The notes below the pieces were generated by a model. The model was not told where the DNA came from, did no database searches, and saw nothing but the letters and a program-made list of their open reading frames with translations. Positions 1 through 7,754 of a stretch of 40,661 nucleotides of DNA are shown here, piece after piece. Positions within the stretch are counted from its first letter, which is position 1, and the number at the start of each line of letters is the position of its first letter. The position numbers and the translations under genes are program-made. Source of the stretch: an uncultured Peptococcaceae bacterium (GTDB lineage: Bacteria > Bacillota > Peptococcia > Peptococcales > Peptococcaceae); NCBI GenBank assembly GCA_937976375.1, contig CALJRU010000035.1:1-40661 (forward strand). Direction: 5' to 3'.

Positions 1-82
1 TCATGAGAACAGCGATTTTTATATTTCACTGTCTCTCATAAAGGGAGCATACCACTGCGCCGTGGGGCGCTTTTTTATGCTC
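1..82 (+). repeat. Structured intergenic repeat, left copy
   Basis: Bases 1-54 recur exactly, in inverted orientation, at 40607-40660. Two foldable parts are visible. First, ATGAGAACAG (3-12) pairs with 29-39 apart from one bulged base. Second, GAGCAT (45-50) pairs with ATGCTC (77-82), enclosing a GCGCC/GGCGC hairpin (57-70) followed by six T. The second part could act as a terminator for a gene to the left of the window. The identity is seen; the role as a dispersed element is inferred. Confidence 0.8.
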
Positions 83-404
83 TTATGCGGGAAGACTGCT
101 TGTGAAAGACGTTCAGGCAAGTCATGGTGGTTACTGAGGCAATATGGTAACGATACATTCAGTTTTCGTCATTTTGTAAGATGATTCTTTTAGTGGTTTG
201 AGAAAATCAAGTGATATTGGCGACGCAATACAGATTTTTTTCGGCTGGCGTTGTCGCTATAAGCGATGGTTGAGGCATTATGCCCGTTGGGAATGGGCGG
301 CATAAGGAGCGGGAAGTTAACAAATAAAATACGCTGTTATAAACTATAAACAACAAAGGAGATAGATAACAAAAATAAAACTTATTAAGAGGAGCGTGTT
401 GATT
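83..404. other. Leader region upstream of the ferredoxin gene
   Basis: No convincing gene is present here. A weak promoter candidate reads TTAACA (317-322), 17 bases, TAAACT (340-345). A GGAG ribosome site sits at 391-394 before the ferredoxin start. A second purine-rich AAAGGAG (about 355-361) has no start codon after it. I see nothing else definable in 83-310. Confidence 0.4.
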
Positions 405-653
405 ATGCCACCGGTAATTGATCGAGATCTTTGTATCAAATGTGGGACTTGCGCCCAGATTTGCCCACTGGATGTTATCCATGTGAAGGTAGATGAAAAC
501 AACGAAAAGGAGATCGTTGTTCAGTATCCTGAAGAATGCTGGCACTGCCGTGCATGTGCCATTGATTGTCCAAAACAAGCCATCAAACTTAGATATCCAT
601 TGTCTCATATGATGCTGCATATCGAAGTGAATAAAGAAGAAAGGGGCGTTTGA
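405..653 (+). CDS. Two-cluster ferredoxin, AprB-like electron-transfer subunit
   Basis: An 82-residue cytoplasmic ferredoxin. Two Cys-x2-Cys-x2-Cys-x3-Cys-Pro motifs are visible (Cys10/13/16/20 and Cys45/48/51/55), enough for two [4Fe-4S] clusters. ATG 405 is chosen because GGAG at 391-394 is 10 bases upstream; GTG 396 and TTG 399 lie too close to it. The flavoprotein gene starts only 2 bases after the stop, so the two proteins are almost certainly co-translated partners, with the ferredoxin passing electrons to or from the FAD subunit. The arrangement resembles the beta subunit of adenylylsulfate reductase and related fumarate-reductase-like pairs. No ATP sulfurylase or Qmo genes are present, so a sulfate-respiration role is not supported. 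Confidence 0.9.
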   Translation: MPPVIDRDLCIKCGTCAQICPLDVIHVKVDENNEKEIVVQYPEECWHCRACAIDCPKQAIKLRYPLSHMMLHIEVNKEERGV

Positions 654-655
654 TC

Positions 656-2338
656 ATGAAACTCAATGTGAGACAGGATGTCGTAAAAACAGATGTGTTG
701 GTTGTCGGCGGTGGGATCGCCGGGATGCAGGCTGCGATCGCAGCAGCAGAACAAGGTGCAGACGTCATAGTTGCTGAAAAGGCAGACACCAGACGTTCCG
801 GCTGCGGCGCAACGGGTAACGACCACTTTATTTGCTACATTCCAGAATACCACGGCGACGATTTTAATGAAATCATTCGTGAGGTTACAGAAACCCTCAT
901 CGGGCCACAGCAGGACTACGATTTGCTGCGTTTGATGATGAAACGTTCGTTTGAATTGGTTCAGAAGTGGGAATCTTATGGTATCAATATGCGCCCTACT
1001 GACGAATATCAATTCCTTGGTCACTCGATGCCAGGCCGCAGACGTTATCATTTGAAGTATGATGGCAAAGATCAGAAGCCATTACTGACCAAGAAAGCAA
1101 AATCTTGCGGTGCTAAGATTATGAACAAGACTGTTGTGCATCAGCTGTTGACCAACGACGAAGGCCGTGTCATCGGCGCTCTTGGCATCAATGTGGCTAA
1201 CGAAGAACCAGAACTGATTACGTTCCAGACGAAGGCAGTGATCATCACCACCGGGAATGCGCTGCGCCTCTATCCTGGCGTAAACCCAGCGTACCCATTC
1301 AATGTTGCCAACTGCCCAGCAGATACTGGCGGCGGTCAGGCTATGGCGCTGCGTGCTGGTGCAAAACTGGTCAACCTTGATTTACCATACGTTCATTCCG
1401 GCCCTAAATATTTCGCACGTGCCGGGAAAGCCACTTGGATCGGCGTACTCACCGACTTTGACGGCAAGCCAGTTGGTCCATTCGTTACTAAGCCTACCAA
1501 AGAATTGGGCGATGTTACCGCTGATATTTGGCAGAACGTTTTCGAAGAAAAGATGGAAGATGGCAGCGGTCCAGTGTATATGAACTGCAGTGAAACCAAT
1601 CCGGATGATATGGATTACATGATGAACGCCTTCCTTTCTGAAGGGGATTCCTCCATCGTGGATTATCTGGATCAGTACGACATCGATCTGCGCAAGGAAA
1701 TGGTTGAATTTGGTACTTTTGAGTACAACTTCACCGGTCGTGGCCTTGACATTGGCATTGATGGCAGTGCCTCCATCCCAGGGCTGTACGCTGCTGGTAA
1801 TGCAACCGGCAACGTTCGCGGCGACATCACCAGTGCAGCCGTTTTTGGTCAGATCTGTGGTGAAAGCGCCAGCGCTTACGCCAAGACCGTCGACGAAGTT
1901 TCTGTCGAAGGCAATCCAGTGATCGATGAAGAAATTACCTTGATCAATGATTTGTTCAGCCGTCCAGAAGGCGCAACGTGGAAAGAAGCCAACTCCATGC
2001 TGCAGCAGATCATGCGTGAATATGTCGGCATGAAGCTGCGTTCCGAAAGCCTCATGAAGGCTGGCTTGAAATACATCCGTGACCTGCGCAAATATGCACG
2101 CGCACAGATGAAGGCCGACAATGCGCATGAATTGATGCGTGCCCTTGAAGTGTTCGACCTCATCGATGTCGGTGAAGCCGTTGCTCTGATGAGCGAGAAC
2201 CGCAAAGAATCCCGCGGTCGTTGCCATCGCCGCTCCGACTACACTTTCACCAATCCATTGCTCGGTAATAAATTCCAGACCATTAATAAAGAAAAGGATG
2301 GCACCTTTAAACTCGAATTCCGCGAAAAGATTCGCTAA
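656..2338 (+). CDS. FAD-dependent fumarate reductase/AprA-like flavoprotein
   Basis: A 560-residue soluble flavoprotein of the succinate dehydrogenase/fumarate reductase/AprA superfamily. The FAD-binding GGGIAG lies at residues 18-23, after a beta strand near the N-terminus. The second FAD segment, around residues 370-400, contains GLYAAGNATGN. A C-terminal helical domain ends in an Arg-rich ESRGR segment typical of the family. ATG 656 follows AAGGGG with normal spacing; a TTG at 650 is less likely. The preceding ferredoxin and following anion permease suggest a reductase for an imported carboxylate, sulfonate or related electron acceptor, but the substrate cannot be read from the sequence. 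There is no signal peptide, Tat motif or haem motif, so it differs from periplasmic flavocytochrome fumarate reductases. Confidence 0.85.
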   Translation: MKLNVRQDVVKTDVLVVGGGIAGMQAAIAAAEQGADVIVAEKADTRRSGCGATGNDHFICYIPEYHGDDFNEIIREVTETLIGPQQDYDLLRLMMKRSFELVQKWESYGINMRPTDEYQFLGHSMPGRRRYHLKYDGKDQKPLLTKKAKSCGAKIMNKTVVHQLLTNDEGRVIGALGINVANEEPELITFQTKAVIITTGNALRLYPGVNPAYPFNVANCPADTGGGQAMALRAGAKLVNLDLPYVHSGPKYFARAGKATWIGVLTDFDGKPVGPFVTKPTKELGDVTADIWQNVFEEKMEDGSGPVYMNCSETNPDDMDYMMNAFLSEGDSSIVDYLDQYDIDLRKEMVEFGTFEYNFTGRGLDIGIDGSASIPGLYAAGNATGNVRGDITSAAVFGQICGESASAYAKTVDEVSVEGNPVIDEEITLINDLFSRPEGATWKEANSMLQQIMREYVGMKLRSESLMKAGLKYIRDLRKYARAQMKADNAHELMRALEVFDLIDVGEAVALMSENRKESRGRCHRRSDYTFTNPLLGNKFQTINKEKDGTFKLEFREKIR

Positions 2339-2353
2339 TCAATGAACGAAACA

Positions 2354-2404
2354 AGGCGCTTCTCTCTTGGACACACAATCACGAAAGAGAGAAGCGCCTG
2401 TTTT
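2354..2404 (+). terminator. Hairpin between flavoprotein and permease genes
   Basis: A perfect 15-bp stem (2354-2368 with 2385-2399), a 16-base loop, then GTTTTG. It lies between the flavoprotein stop and the ribosome site of the permease. The T tract is short, so partial termination or 3'-end protection of the upstream mRNA is plausible. Confidence 0.75.
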
Positions 2405-2422
2405 GATAAGGGGGTATTACTC

Positions 2423-3883
2423 ATGTCTTCTGCAACGGCACCTGCCGCAAAAAATACATCGTATTATATTAAAGCACTTATTACTGTTGTTATTATGTTT
2501 GGTTTTGGCCAGCTTCCACCGATTGATCCAATCACGCCACTGGGCATGAACATCGTCGGTATCTTTATCGGCCTGTTGTTTGGTTGGATGACCATCGGTC
2601 TCATTTGGCCGAGCATTCTTGGCTGTGTAGCGCTGGTTCTAATTGGCGGCATGTCCGTGGCTGATGTGCTGACAGGCGGCTGGGGGAGCACCACACAGAT
2701 GCTCATCTTCTTCATGATTGTCGTTGCTGGTATTGTTGAACAGTCTGGCGTCAGCCGTTTCATTGCGATGTTCCTCATCACCCGCAAATGGGTGCTGGGC
2801 AAGCCTTGGGTATTCACGTTCGTGTTCCTTGGGGCAGCGTTCCTTTTGGCTGCGGTAACCAGTACCATTCCAACGATCATCATTTGCTGGTCGATTTGGT
2901 ACAGCATCTGTAATCAAGTGGGTTACAAACCTTATCAGCCATTCCCATCCTTCATGGTAGTGGGCGTGGTTATGGCTGCGACCTTTGGACTTTCTGTATT
3001 CCCATTCCGTCCCGTTGGGATCCTTGTTTTCGGCATCTTAAAAGACCTTTCTGGTCTCAGTGTCAATTACCTCACCTATACTTGCTTTACGCTGCCGCTC
3101 TGTCTGCTCTGCATTCTCGTGTTTACCCTGCTAGGCAAGCTCGTGTTCCACATCGATGTGTCGCTCTTGAAGAACCTCACCGAAGATTCCTTTAAAGATG
3201 TGGATCTGTCGCTGAATAAACAGCAGAAAGCCATTCTCATTTTTGTGGCACTTCTCATCGTACTGCTTTTGGTACCAAGCGTACTGCCTCAGACCTTCTT
3301 CTTGGCAGCCATCTTGAAAAAACTCGACGCCGTTGGCACGGCCATGGTTCTGGTTGCTGTGATGTGTGCGCTGAAAGTGGATGGCAAACCAATCCTCAAC
3401 TTCAAGGATGTGTGCAGCAAAGGCATGCAATGGGACGTGCTCATGCTGACCGCTGTCGTCATGCCGCTGTCCAGTGTGCTGACTGCTGATGAAACTGGCG
3501 TTACCGATTTCTTGCTGAATGTACTCAGTCCACTCTTCGATGGCCGTTCTGCCATCACCTTCCTGATGATTGCCGTATTCTCTGCGGTTATCATCACCAA
3601 CTTTGCTGTTAATAACGTTGTTGGTGCGATCCTCTTGCCGGTATTCTATCCATTCGCCTTGCAGCTTGGCATTGCACCACTGGCGTTGACCTCACTGCTC
3701 GTTTTCACCTGCCATTTTGCATTGCTCACACCAGCCGCTTCACCAATGGCGGCCCTCCTTCATGGCAACACACAATGGTGCCGAACATCAGACATTTACA
3801 AGTATGGTTTCCTCATTGTTATCTCCTCAATGATCGTTGCCTGGGTGGCAGGTATTCCATACGCATTGTTCCTGTTCCAGTAA
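2423..3883 (+). CDS. SLC13/DASS-like anion permease
   Basis: A 486-residue integral membrane protein with about 11-13 hydrophobic segments, of the ion-transporter superfamily that includes SLC13 (DASS) carboxylate and sulfate transporters. A conserved loop with NFAVNN near residue 395 and a TPAASP segment near residue 437 resemble the Ser/Thr-Asn substrate and sodium-binding hairpins of the family. ATG 2423 is chosen because GGGGG lies about 8 bases upstream; the open frame extends back to 2342 through the intergenic hairpin, which is clearly non-coding. It sits 85 bases after the flavoprotein gene on the same strand, so it probably imports the anionic substrate of that enzyme. A second, more AT-rich relative occurs at 26.7-28.0 kb. 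Confidence 0.8.
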   Translation: MSSATAPAAKNTSYYIKALITVVIMFGFGQLPPIDPITPLGMNIVGIFIGLLFGWMTIGLIWPSILGCVALVLIGGMSVADVLTGGWGSTTQMLIFFMIVVAGIVEQSGVSRFIAMFLITRKWVLGKPWVFTFVFLGAAFLLAAVTSTIPTIIICWSIWYSICNQVGYKPYQPFPSFMVVGVVMAATFGLSVFPFRPVGILVFGILKDLSGLSVNYLTYTCFTLPLCLLCILVFTLLGKLVFHIDVSLLKNLTEDSFKDVDLSLNKQQKAILIFVALLIVLLLVPSVLPQTFFLAAILKKLDAVGTAMVLVAVMCALKVDGKPILNFKDVCSKGMQWDVLMLTAVVMPLSSVLTADETGVTDFLLNVLSPLFDGRSAITFLMIAVFSAVIITNFAVNNVVGAILLPVFYPFALQLGIAPLALTSLLVFTCHFALLTPAASPMAALLHGNTQWCRTSDIYKYGFLIVISSMIVAWVAGIPYALFLFQ

Positions 3884-3910
3884 GATGAAAACGTTGCACC
3901 CAATCCTCGA

Positions 3911-3940
3911 CAGAACCTGTGACTACAGGTTCTGTTTTTT
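3911..3940 (+). terminator. Intrinsic terminator after the permease
   Basis: CAGAACCTGT and its complement flank a short loop, followed by six T, 28 bases after the permease stop. Confidence 0.9.
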
Positions 3941-3955
3941 GTGCGCTGGCAAAAC

Positions 3956-3985
3956 TTTACAAAATCTTTACCAAAATCCTGTAAT
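3956..3985 (+). promoter_or_regulatory. Promoter for the HD-domain gene
   Basis: TTTACA (3956-3961), an 18-base spacer and TGTAAT (3980-3985), about 60 bases before the chosen start. Confidence 0.5.
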
Positions 3986-4047
3986 GATCGCAACAATCTT
4001 ATGTTAAGATGTCTAAAGTGTTAAAAAGAAGGGAGGAATATTGCACA

Positions 4048-4704
4048 TTGAAAATTAAATTTGAAGACATTAAAAACGATGAAACCATTCGCGTGTACAT
4101 TGAGAAAGCAGACCGCACCCTCATGGGCATGGGTTTTACCGAACACAGTTTTGCACATGTAACGCATGTGGCATCGGTGGCTGGAAAGATCCTCAAAGAT
4201 TTGGACTATCCAAAACACGACATTGAGATTGCTCGCATTGCTGGTTACATGCACGACATCGGTAACGTCGTCAATCGTCATGACCATGCGCAGACGGGCG
4301 CGCTCATGGCAATGCGCATTCTCGATCACATGGGCATGAAGCCGGAAGATGTCGCCGCCGTCATTACCGCCATTGGCAATCACGACGAGCCAAACGCTTA
4401 CCCAGTCGATGCCGTCACTGCGGCCATCATCATCGCCGATAAGACCGACGTGCGTCAAACCCGCGTGCGCAATAAAGATGCATCAACTTTTGATAAACAC
4501 GACCGCGTCAACTTCGCCGTCAAGCAAAGTGTTGTCAAAGTCGACAAACATCTCATTCAAGCATCGCTGAAACTCGACAAATCGGTTTGCTCTGTTATGG
4601 ATTACTTTGAGATCTTCCTCGAACGCATGATCCTTTGCCGCAAAGCCGCCGAACAACTCGGCTGTGAGTTTGCACTTGTCATCAACAAAGAACGCGTCAT
4701 CTAA
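4048..4704 (+). CDS. HD-domain phosphohydrolase
   Basis: A 218-residue soluble protein with an HD fold. Candidate metal ligands, counted from TTG 4048, are His33/His37/His40, the diagnostic His69-Asp70 in a YMHDIGN context, His112-Asp113 in GNHDEP, and Asp in the IIIADKTD segment near 131. These indicate a metal-dependent phosphohydrolase acting on a nucleotide, phosphoester or similar substrate. TTG 4048 is preferred because GGGAGG lies 11 bases upstream; the in-frame ATG at 4009 has no ribosome site. The gene is flanked by a promoter and a bidirectional terminator, so it appears monocistronic. The substrate is unknown. Confidence 0.8.
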   Translation: MKIKFEDIKNDETIRVYIEKADRTLMGMGFTEHSFAHVTHVASVAGKILKDLDYPKHDIEIARIAGYMHDIGNVVNRHDHAQTGALMAMRILDHMGMKPEDVAAVITAIGNHDEPNAYPVDAVTAAIIIADKTDVRQTRVRNKDASTFDKHDRVNFAVKQSVVKVDKHLIQASLKLDKSVCSVMDYFEIFLERMILCRKAAEQLGCEFALVINKERVI

Positions 4705-4748
4705 AAAACAGCAAGGCACCTGTCGCCAGAAAGGTCCTTGCTGTTTTT
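4705..4748. terminator. Bidirectional terminator after the HD gene
   Basis: AACAGCAAGG and CCTTGCTGTT form a stem bounded by A and T tracts, directly after the HD gene stop. Confidence 0.85.
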
Positions 4749-4760
4749 GTGTCTGCACAT

Positions 4761-4788
4761 AAAAACACGCACCCGTTTGGGTGCGTGT
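4761..4788 (-). terminator. Terminator of the SLH-amidohydrolase gene
   Basis: ACACGCACCC, a 4-base loop and its exact complement, with an A tract that reads as T on the minus strand. It lies downstream of the minus-strand amidohydrolase gene. Confidence 0.85.
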
Positions 4789-4852
4789 AGTGGATCATGA
4801 CACGTTTTATTGTGAGAATATGTCATGGTTCCAAAGGAGAGACACGATCAAA

Positions 4853-7471
4853 CTATTTTTCAAAAATAACAGTGTCATTATTGATGGTTTGTTCAACGAA
4901 TTGTCCATTTTGAACTTCTTGAGGAGTTAATCCTAAGAATTCTTGAGTTAGAGGGTTGACATTGAGAATCGCAAAGTCGGCTTGTTTTCCAACGCTGATG
5001 GAGCCCTTTATATCTTCATCAAAGTTTTGCCATGCGCTATTGATGGTAACGCATTTTAATGCTTCGTAAGCACTAATACGTTCATCACGCGTATCATATT
5101 GCTTGTTGCTCCAATCGGTGATGCGTTGATCGTTGTCACTGGAACCGTCTGCAGACCCACGGCCAATCGCTTGGCCATCTCTGGTGATACGGGTTGCGGC
5201 ATTGTAGACAGAGAAGAGCATCTTTGGTGGTGCAACTGGACTATCTTGGTGCATAGTGACGTTGATTCCCATATCGTCTGCCAGAGTATCGCGCATTGGA
5301 CTGATACGTTGCCCTCTGTCAGGACCTAAGGTTGAGTAGAGATGGTAGTCTCCGTAATAGAAAACATGATCAGTGAAATAAGAAATGTTAAGCCCGAGAT
5401 CTTTACATTCTTGTAACTGTTTGTCGGTAATGGTTTGGCTATGAATGATAACGGGACGAATTCTGTCTTGCATGGCTTTTATAGCTTCCTTATCATTCAA
5501 ATCTACGCCATTAGCGATCAGCGCATTTCTGTAGCAATCAATGAATTGTTGAATGGCACCGGTACCATTAGCGTGGCAATGGAATTGGACGCCTTCCTTC
5601 ATAAGATTGGTGAATCTTTCAGTCAAAACTTCGGAATCGATAATTTTACCTTCTGCTTCACCCCACCACCAAGCATTGCTTGCATCTTCATTGGTAAGCA
5701 GTGTTTCATTGGCATCGCGATAGTATCCGCCGCCGGATGGGTCGTTTTCGTCAACAGCAAACCAAGCCGTTTTTCCTTGTGGAGAACCATCTAAGAACAT
5801 TTTTACAGCGCCATATTTTAGGTTGTAGTCATCGTTGTATGTACTGTTTGCAGTCGTGGTGCCGTTAAGAACTTCAGCGCGTTGGTCATAACCAACCAAA
5901 CTGGTGATATCGATGATGCGCTCGTCTTCTGGAATTCCTTCCATTAGTGCAGTTCTATCACCGCCGCCACCACCGATAATGCCACTAGCGATGCCATAAC
6001 TAGCATAGACATCCATTGCATTTTCCAATACAGTGGAAGGACTTGCTGTTCTGGTTGATTCGGTTGAATTAAATCCGAGTTGTGAAATAACAAAACTACC
6101 GTTTTCATTCAACAATCCGGTGTATTCACCGTTTTCATCTTTTGGCCAGTTGACGTCCGGATTTGCAAAGTCTTCTAATCCTTTTTCTTTAACAGCTTTT
6201 TCTAAAAGTTCCATCCCTAAGCTGTTAACAACGGACAAGTGTCCGCTTGCATGGCTATACATAATAGGATAGTCGGTGGAGATCATGTCTAAGACTTCTT
6301 TGGTAGGCATAGCATATGGTGCTAAACCCATTTCTTCCCAGCCATCAACGAATGCAGTATTGTCATAACCACTGGTTATAAACCAATTTTTGCCGCCTGG
6401 TTCAATAGGGCCGTATACACTGTCATAAGTATGGTCGTTTACCCAAGCGTCAAAATCTTTTTTACCGATTGCAACAAGGTTTTCTAAACTTGTTACACCT
6501 GCTGAAGGAGATGCACTAACATAACGACCTACACTGTCAATATGGCTATGGGCATCAACGAAAGCGGGGATCATGGTTTCACCTTTCAGATCGACGTCTT
6601 CATAATCCGCATCAGCCAAGAGCGTTTCTAATTTGGCAACATCTTCATCGCTATAGGCAACAGCGATAATGTAACCATCACCGGCAAGTACAGCTTTTGC
6701 ATAAATTGGTGCACCGTTTTCATCTTCACCAGTATTTTCATCGGCAGTGATAATGTCACCATTATGATAATAAGTTACCTTATCATAATTGCTGAGATCA
6801 ATTTCGTCGGAGATGGTTGCCCCTGTTCGCATGAGGAGGGTGGCATATTGTGCTCTGGTTGCACTGTTTTGCGGTGCGAGCAAGGTGTCGGTCATACCAC
6901 CAATTATCTTGTTTTCCAAACCCCAGATAACAGCATTTTTTGCCCAGTCAGAAACGGTGTTGGCATCAGAGAATTTGTCAAGAATTGCATCATCACTGGT
7001 AGCAACATTTTCATCGTTCTTTTCAGCAAAACGCTGCATAAATGCAACGAGCTGTTCTCGTGTTACAGGATCGTTTGGTCCAAAGGTTTTCGCATCATAG
7101 CCGCCAACCATACCTTGTTCAGCACCCCAGGAAACGGCTTGTGCATACCATTGGTCAGCTGGAACGTCTGTGAATGAAGATTGGCCATCGTTTTGTGGAG
7201 AACCGCTTTGCCGCCACATAACCGTAACAACCATGCCGCGAGTTACATTTTGTTCTGGTCCAAATTGATCATCAGCCACACCAACAAGAAGACCATTGGT
7301 TGTTGCATAGTCGACAGCTTCTTTATACCATGCGTCGTTGGCAACATCTGAAAAAGTCGGTGGTGGCGTGTCTTCAGCGAAACTTGCGATTGGCATTAAG
7401 GTCAACAACATAGAAACAGTTACTAAAAGGCTGACAGCTTTTCTACTACGTTTTTTGTTTGATCGCGTCAT
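4853..7471 (-). CDS. Secreted SLH-domain YtcJ-like amidohydrolase
   Basis: An 872-residue exported enzyme. Residues 1-32 are a Sec signal peptide with a cleavage-like site after ASFA. Three S-layer homology domains follow (about 39-80, 99-145 and 165-215), each starting FSDV/FTDV/FSDA and carrying a TR or VTR motif, which anchor proteins to the cell wall. From about 225 comes an amidohydrolase-3 (YtcJ-type) catalytic domain with plausible intact metal ligands: DAHSH near 305-311, HANG near 630, IIHSQ near 676, and HQDSP near 738. The C-terminus has the usual family segment beginning SVGKQADFAIL. GGAGG is 10 bases before the ATG. The product should hydrolyse an amide, urea-like or similar bond outside the membrane; the substrate is unknown. 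Fusion of YtcJ and SLH domains is uncommon as far as I know. Confidence 0.9.
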   Translation of the reverse strand: MTRSNKKRSRKAVSLLVTVSMLLTLMPIASFAEDTPPPTFSDVANDAWYKEAVDYATTNGLLVGVADDQFGPEQNVTRGMVVTVMWRQSGSPQNDGQSSFTDVPADQWYAQAVSWGAEQGMVGGYDAKTFGPNDPVTREQLVAFMQRFAEKNDENVATSDDAILDKFSDANTVSDWAKNAVIWGLENKIIGGMTDTLLAPQNSATRAQYATLLMRTGATISDEIDLSNYDKVTYYHNGDIITADENTGEDENGAPIYAKAVLAGDGYIIAVAYSDEDVAKLETLLADADYEDVDLKGETMIPAFVDAHSHIDSVGRYVSASPSAGVTSLENLVAIGKKDFDAWVNDHTYDSVYGPIEPGGKNWFITSGYDNTAFVDGWEEMGLAPYAMPTKEVLDMISTDYPIMYSHASGHLSVVNSLGMELLEKAVKEKGLEDFANPDVNWPKDENGEYTGLLNENGSFVISQLGFNSTESTRTASPSTVLENAMDVYASYGIASGIIGGGGGDRTALMEGIPEDERIIDITSLVGYDQRAEVLNGTTTANSTYNDDYNLKYGAVKMFLDGSPQGKTAWFAVDENDPSGGGYYRDANETLLTNEDASNAWWWGEAEGKIIDSEVLTERFTNLMKEGVQFHCHANGTGAIQQFIDCYRNALIANGVDLNDKEAIKAMQDRIRPVIIHSQTITDKQLQECKDLGLNISYFTDHVFYYGDYHLYSTLGPDRGQRISPMRDTLADDMGINVTMHQDSPVAPPKMLFSVYNAATRITRDGQAIGRGSADGSSDNDQRITDWSNKQYDTRDERISAYEALKCVTINSAWQNFDEDIKGSISVGKQADFAILNVNPLTQEFLGLTPQEVQNGQFVEQTINNDTVIFEK

Positions 7472-7573
7472 TGTAATCTAACCTCCCTATTTTGCAATGA
7501 TTCATGATATTGTTAGGAGCTCATGTGTCGTTTGGTCGTTCCTCCTTGTTGACGAATTATGAGGCTCCTTTAT

Positions 7574-7598
7574 TAACCTTAAAATGACCTTAATGTCA
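7574..7598 (-). promoter_or_regulatory. Possible operator of the SLH-amidohydrolase gene
   Basis: ACCTTAA occurs twice with an 11-bp period (7576 and 7587), and TGAC/GTCA arms form an inverted repeat at 7585-7598. The position, just downstream of the promoter, and the one-helical-turn period would suit a dimeric regulator such as a response regulator. Inference only. Confidence 0.3.
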
Positions 7599-7610
7599 TA
7601 ACTGATTTTT

Positions 7611-7639
7611 ATTATATCAATAAGGGAAGACAACGTCAA
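7611..7639 (-). promoter_or_regulatory. Promoter of the SLH-amidohydrolase gene
   Basis: On the minus strand, TTGACG (7634-7639), 17 bases, TATAAT (7611-7616). This implies an untranslated leader of roughly 130 bases. Confidence 0.8.
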
Positions 7640-7699
7640 TTATCTTTCTGATTCATTTGAAAATTACGATAAATGGAGACTAATATAGGATAAAAGAAT

Positions 7700-7739
7700 A
7701 GGACCCTATCACAAAAAAGAATGACTGTGATAGGGTCCT
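7700..7739 (-). terminator. Terminator of the M18 aminopeptidase gene
   Basis: A perfect 14-bp stem (7700-7713 with 7726-7739), 15 bases past the aminopeptidase stop. On the minus strand it is followed by a T-rich stretch rather than a pure T tract. Confidence 0.75.
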
Positions 7740-7754
7740 GGTGATTATGCAGTT

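Noticed and set aside
405..2338. Naming the pair aprB-aprA (dissimilatory adenylylsulfate reductase)
   Set aside because: Similarity is at superfamily level, and no sulfate activation or Qmo genes are present; a specific name would overstate the evidence.
7488..7560. Additional ribosome-site-like AAGGAGG in the leader of the amidohydrolase gene
   Set aside because: The only start codon nearby opens a frame of three codons, so no leader peptide is supported.
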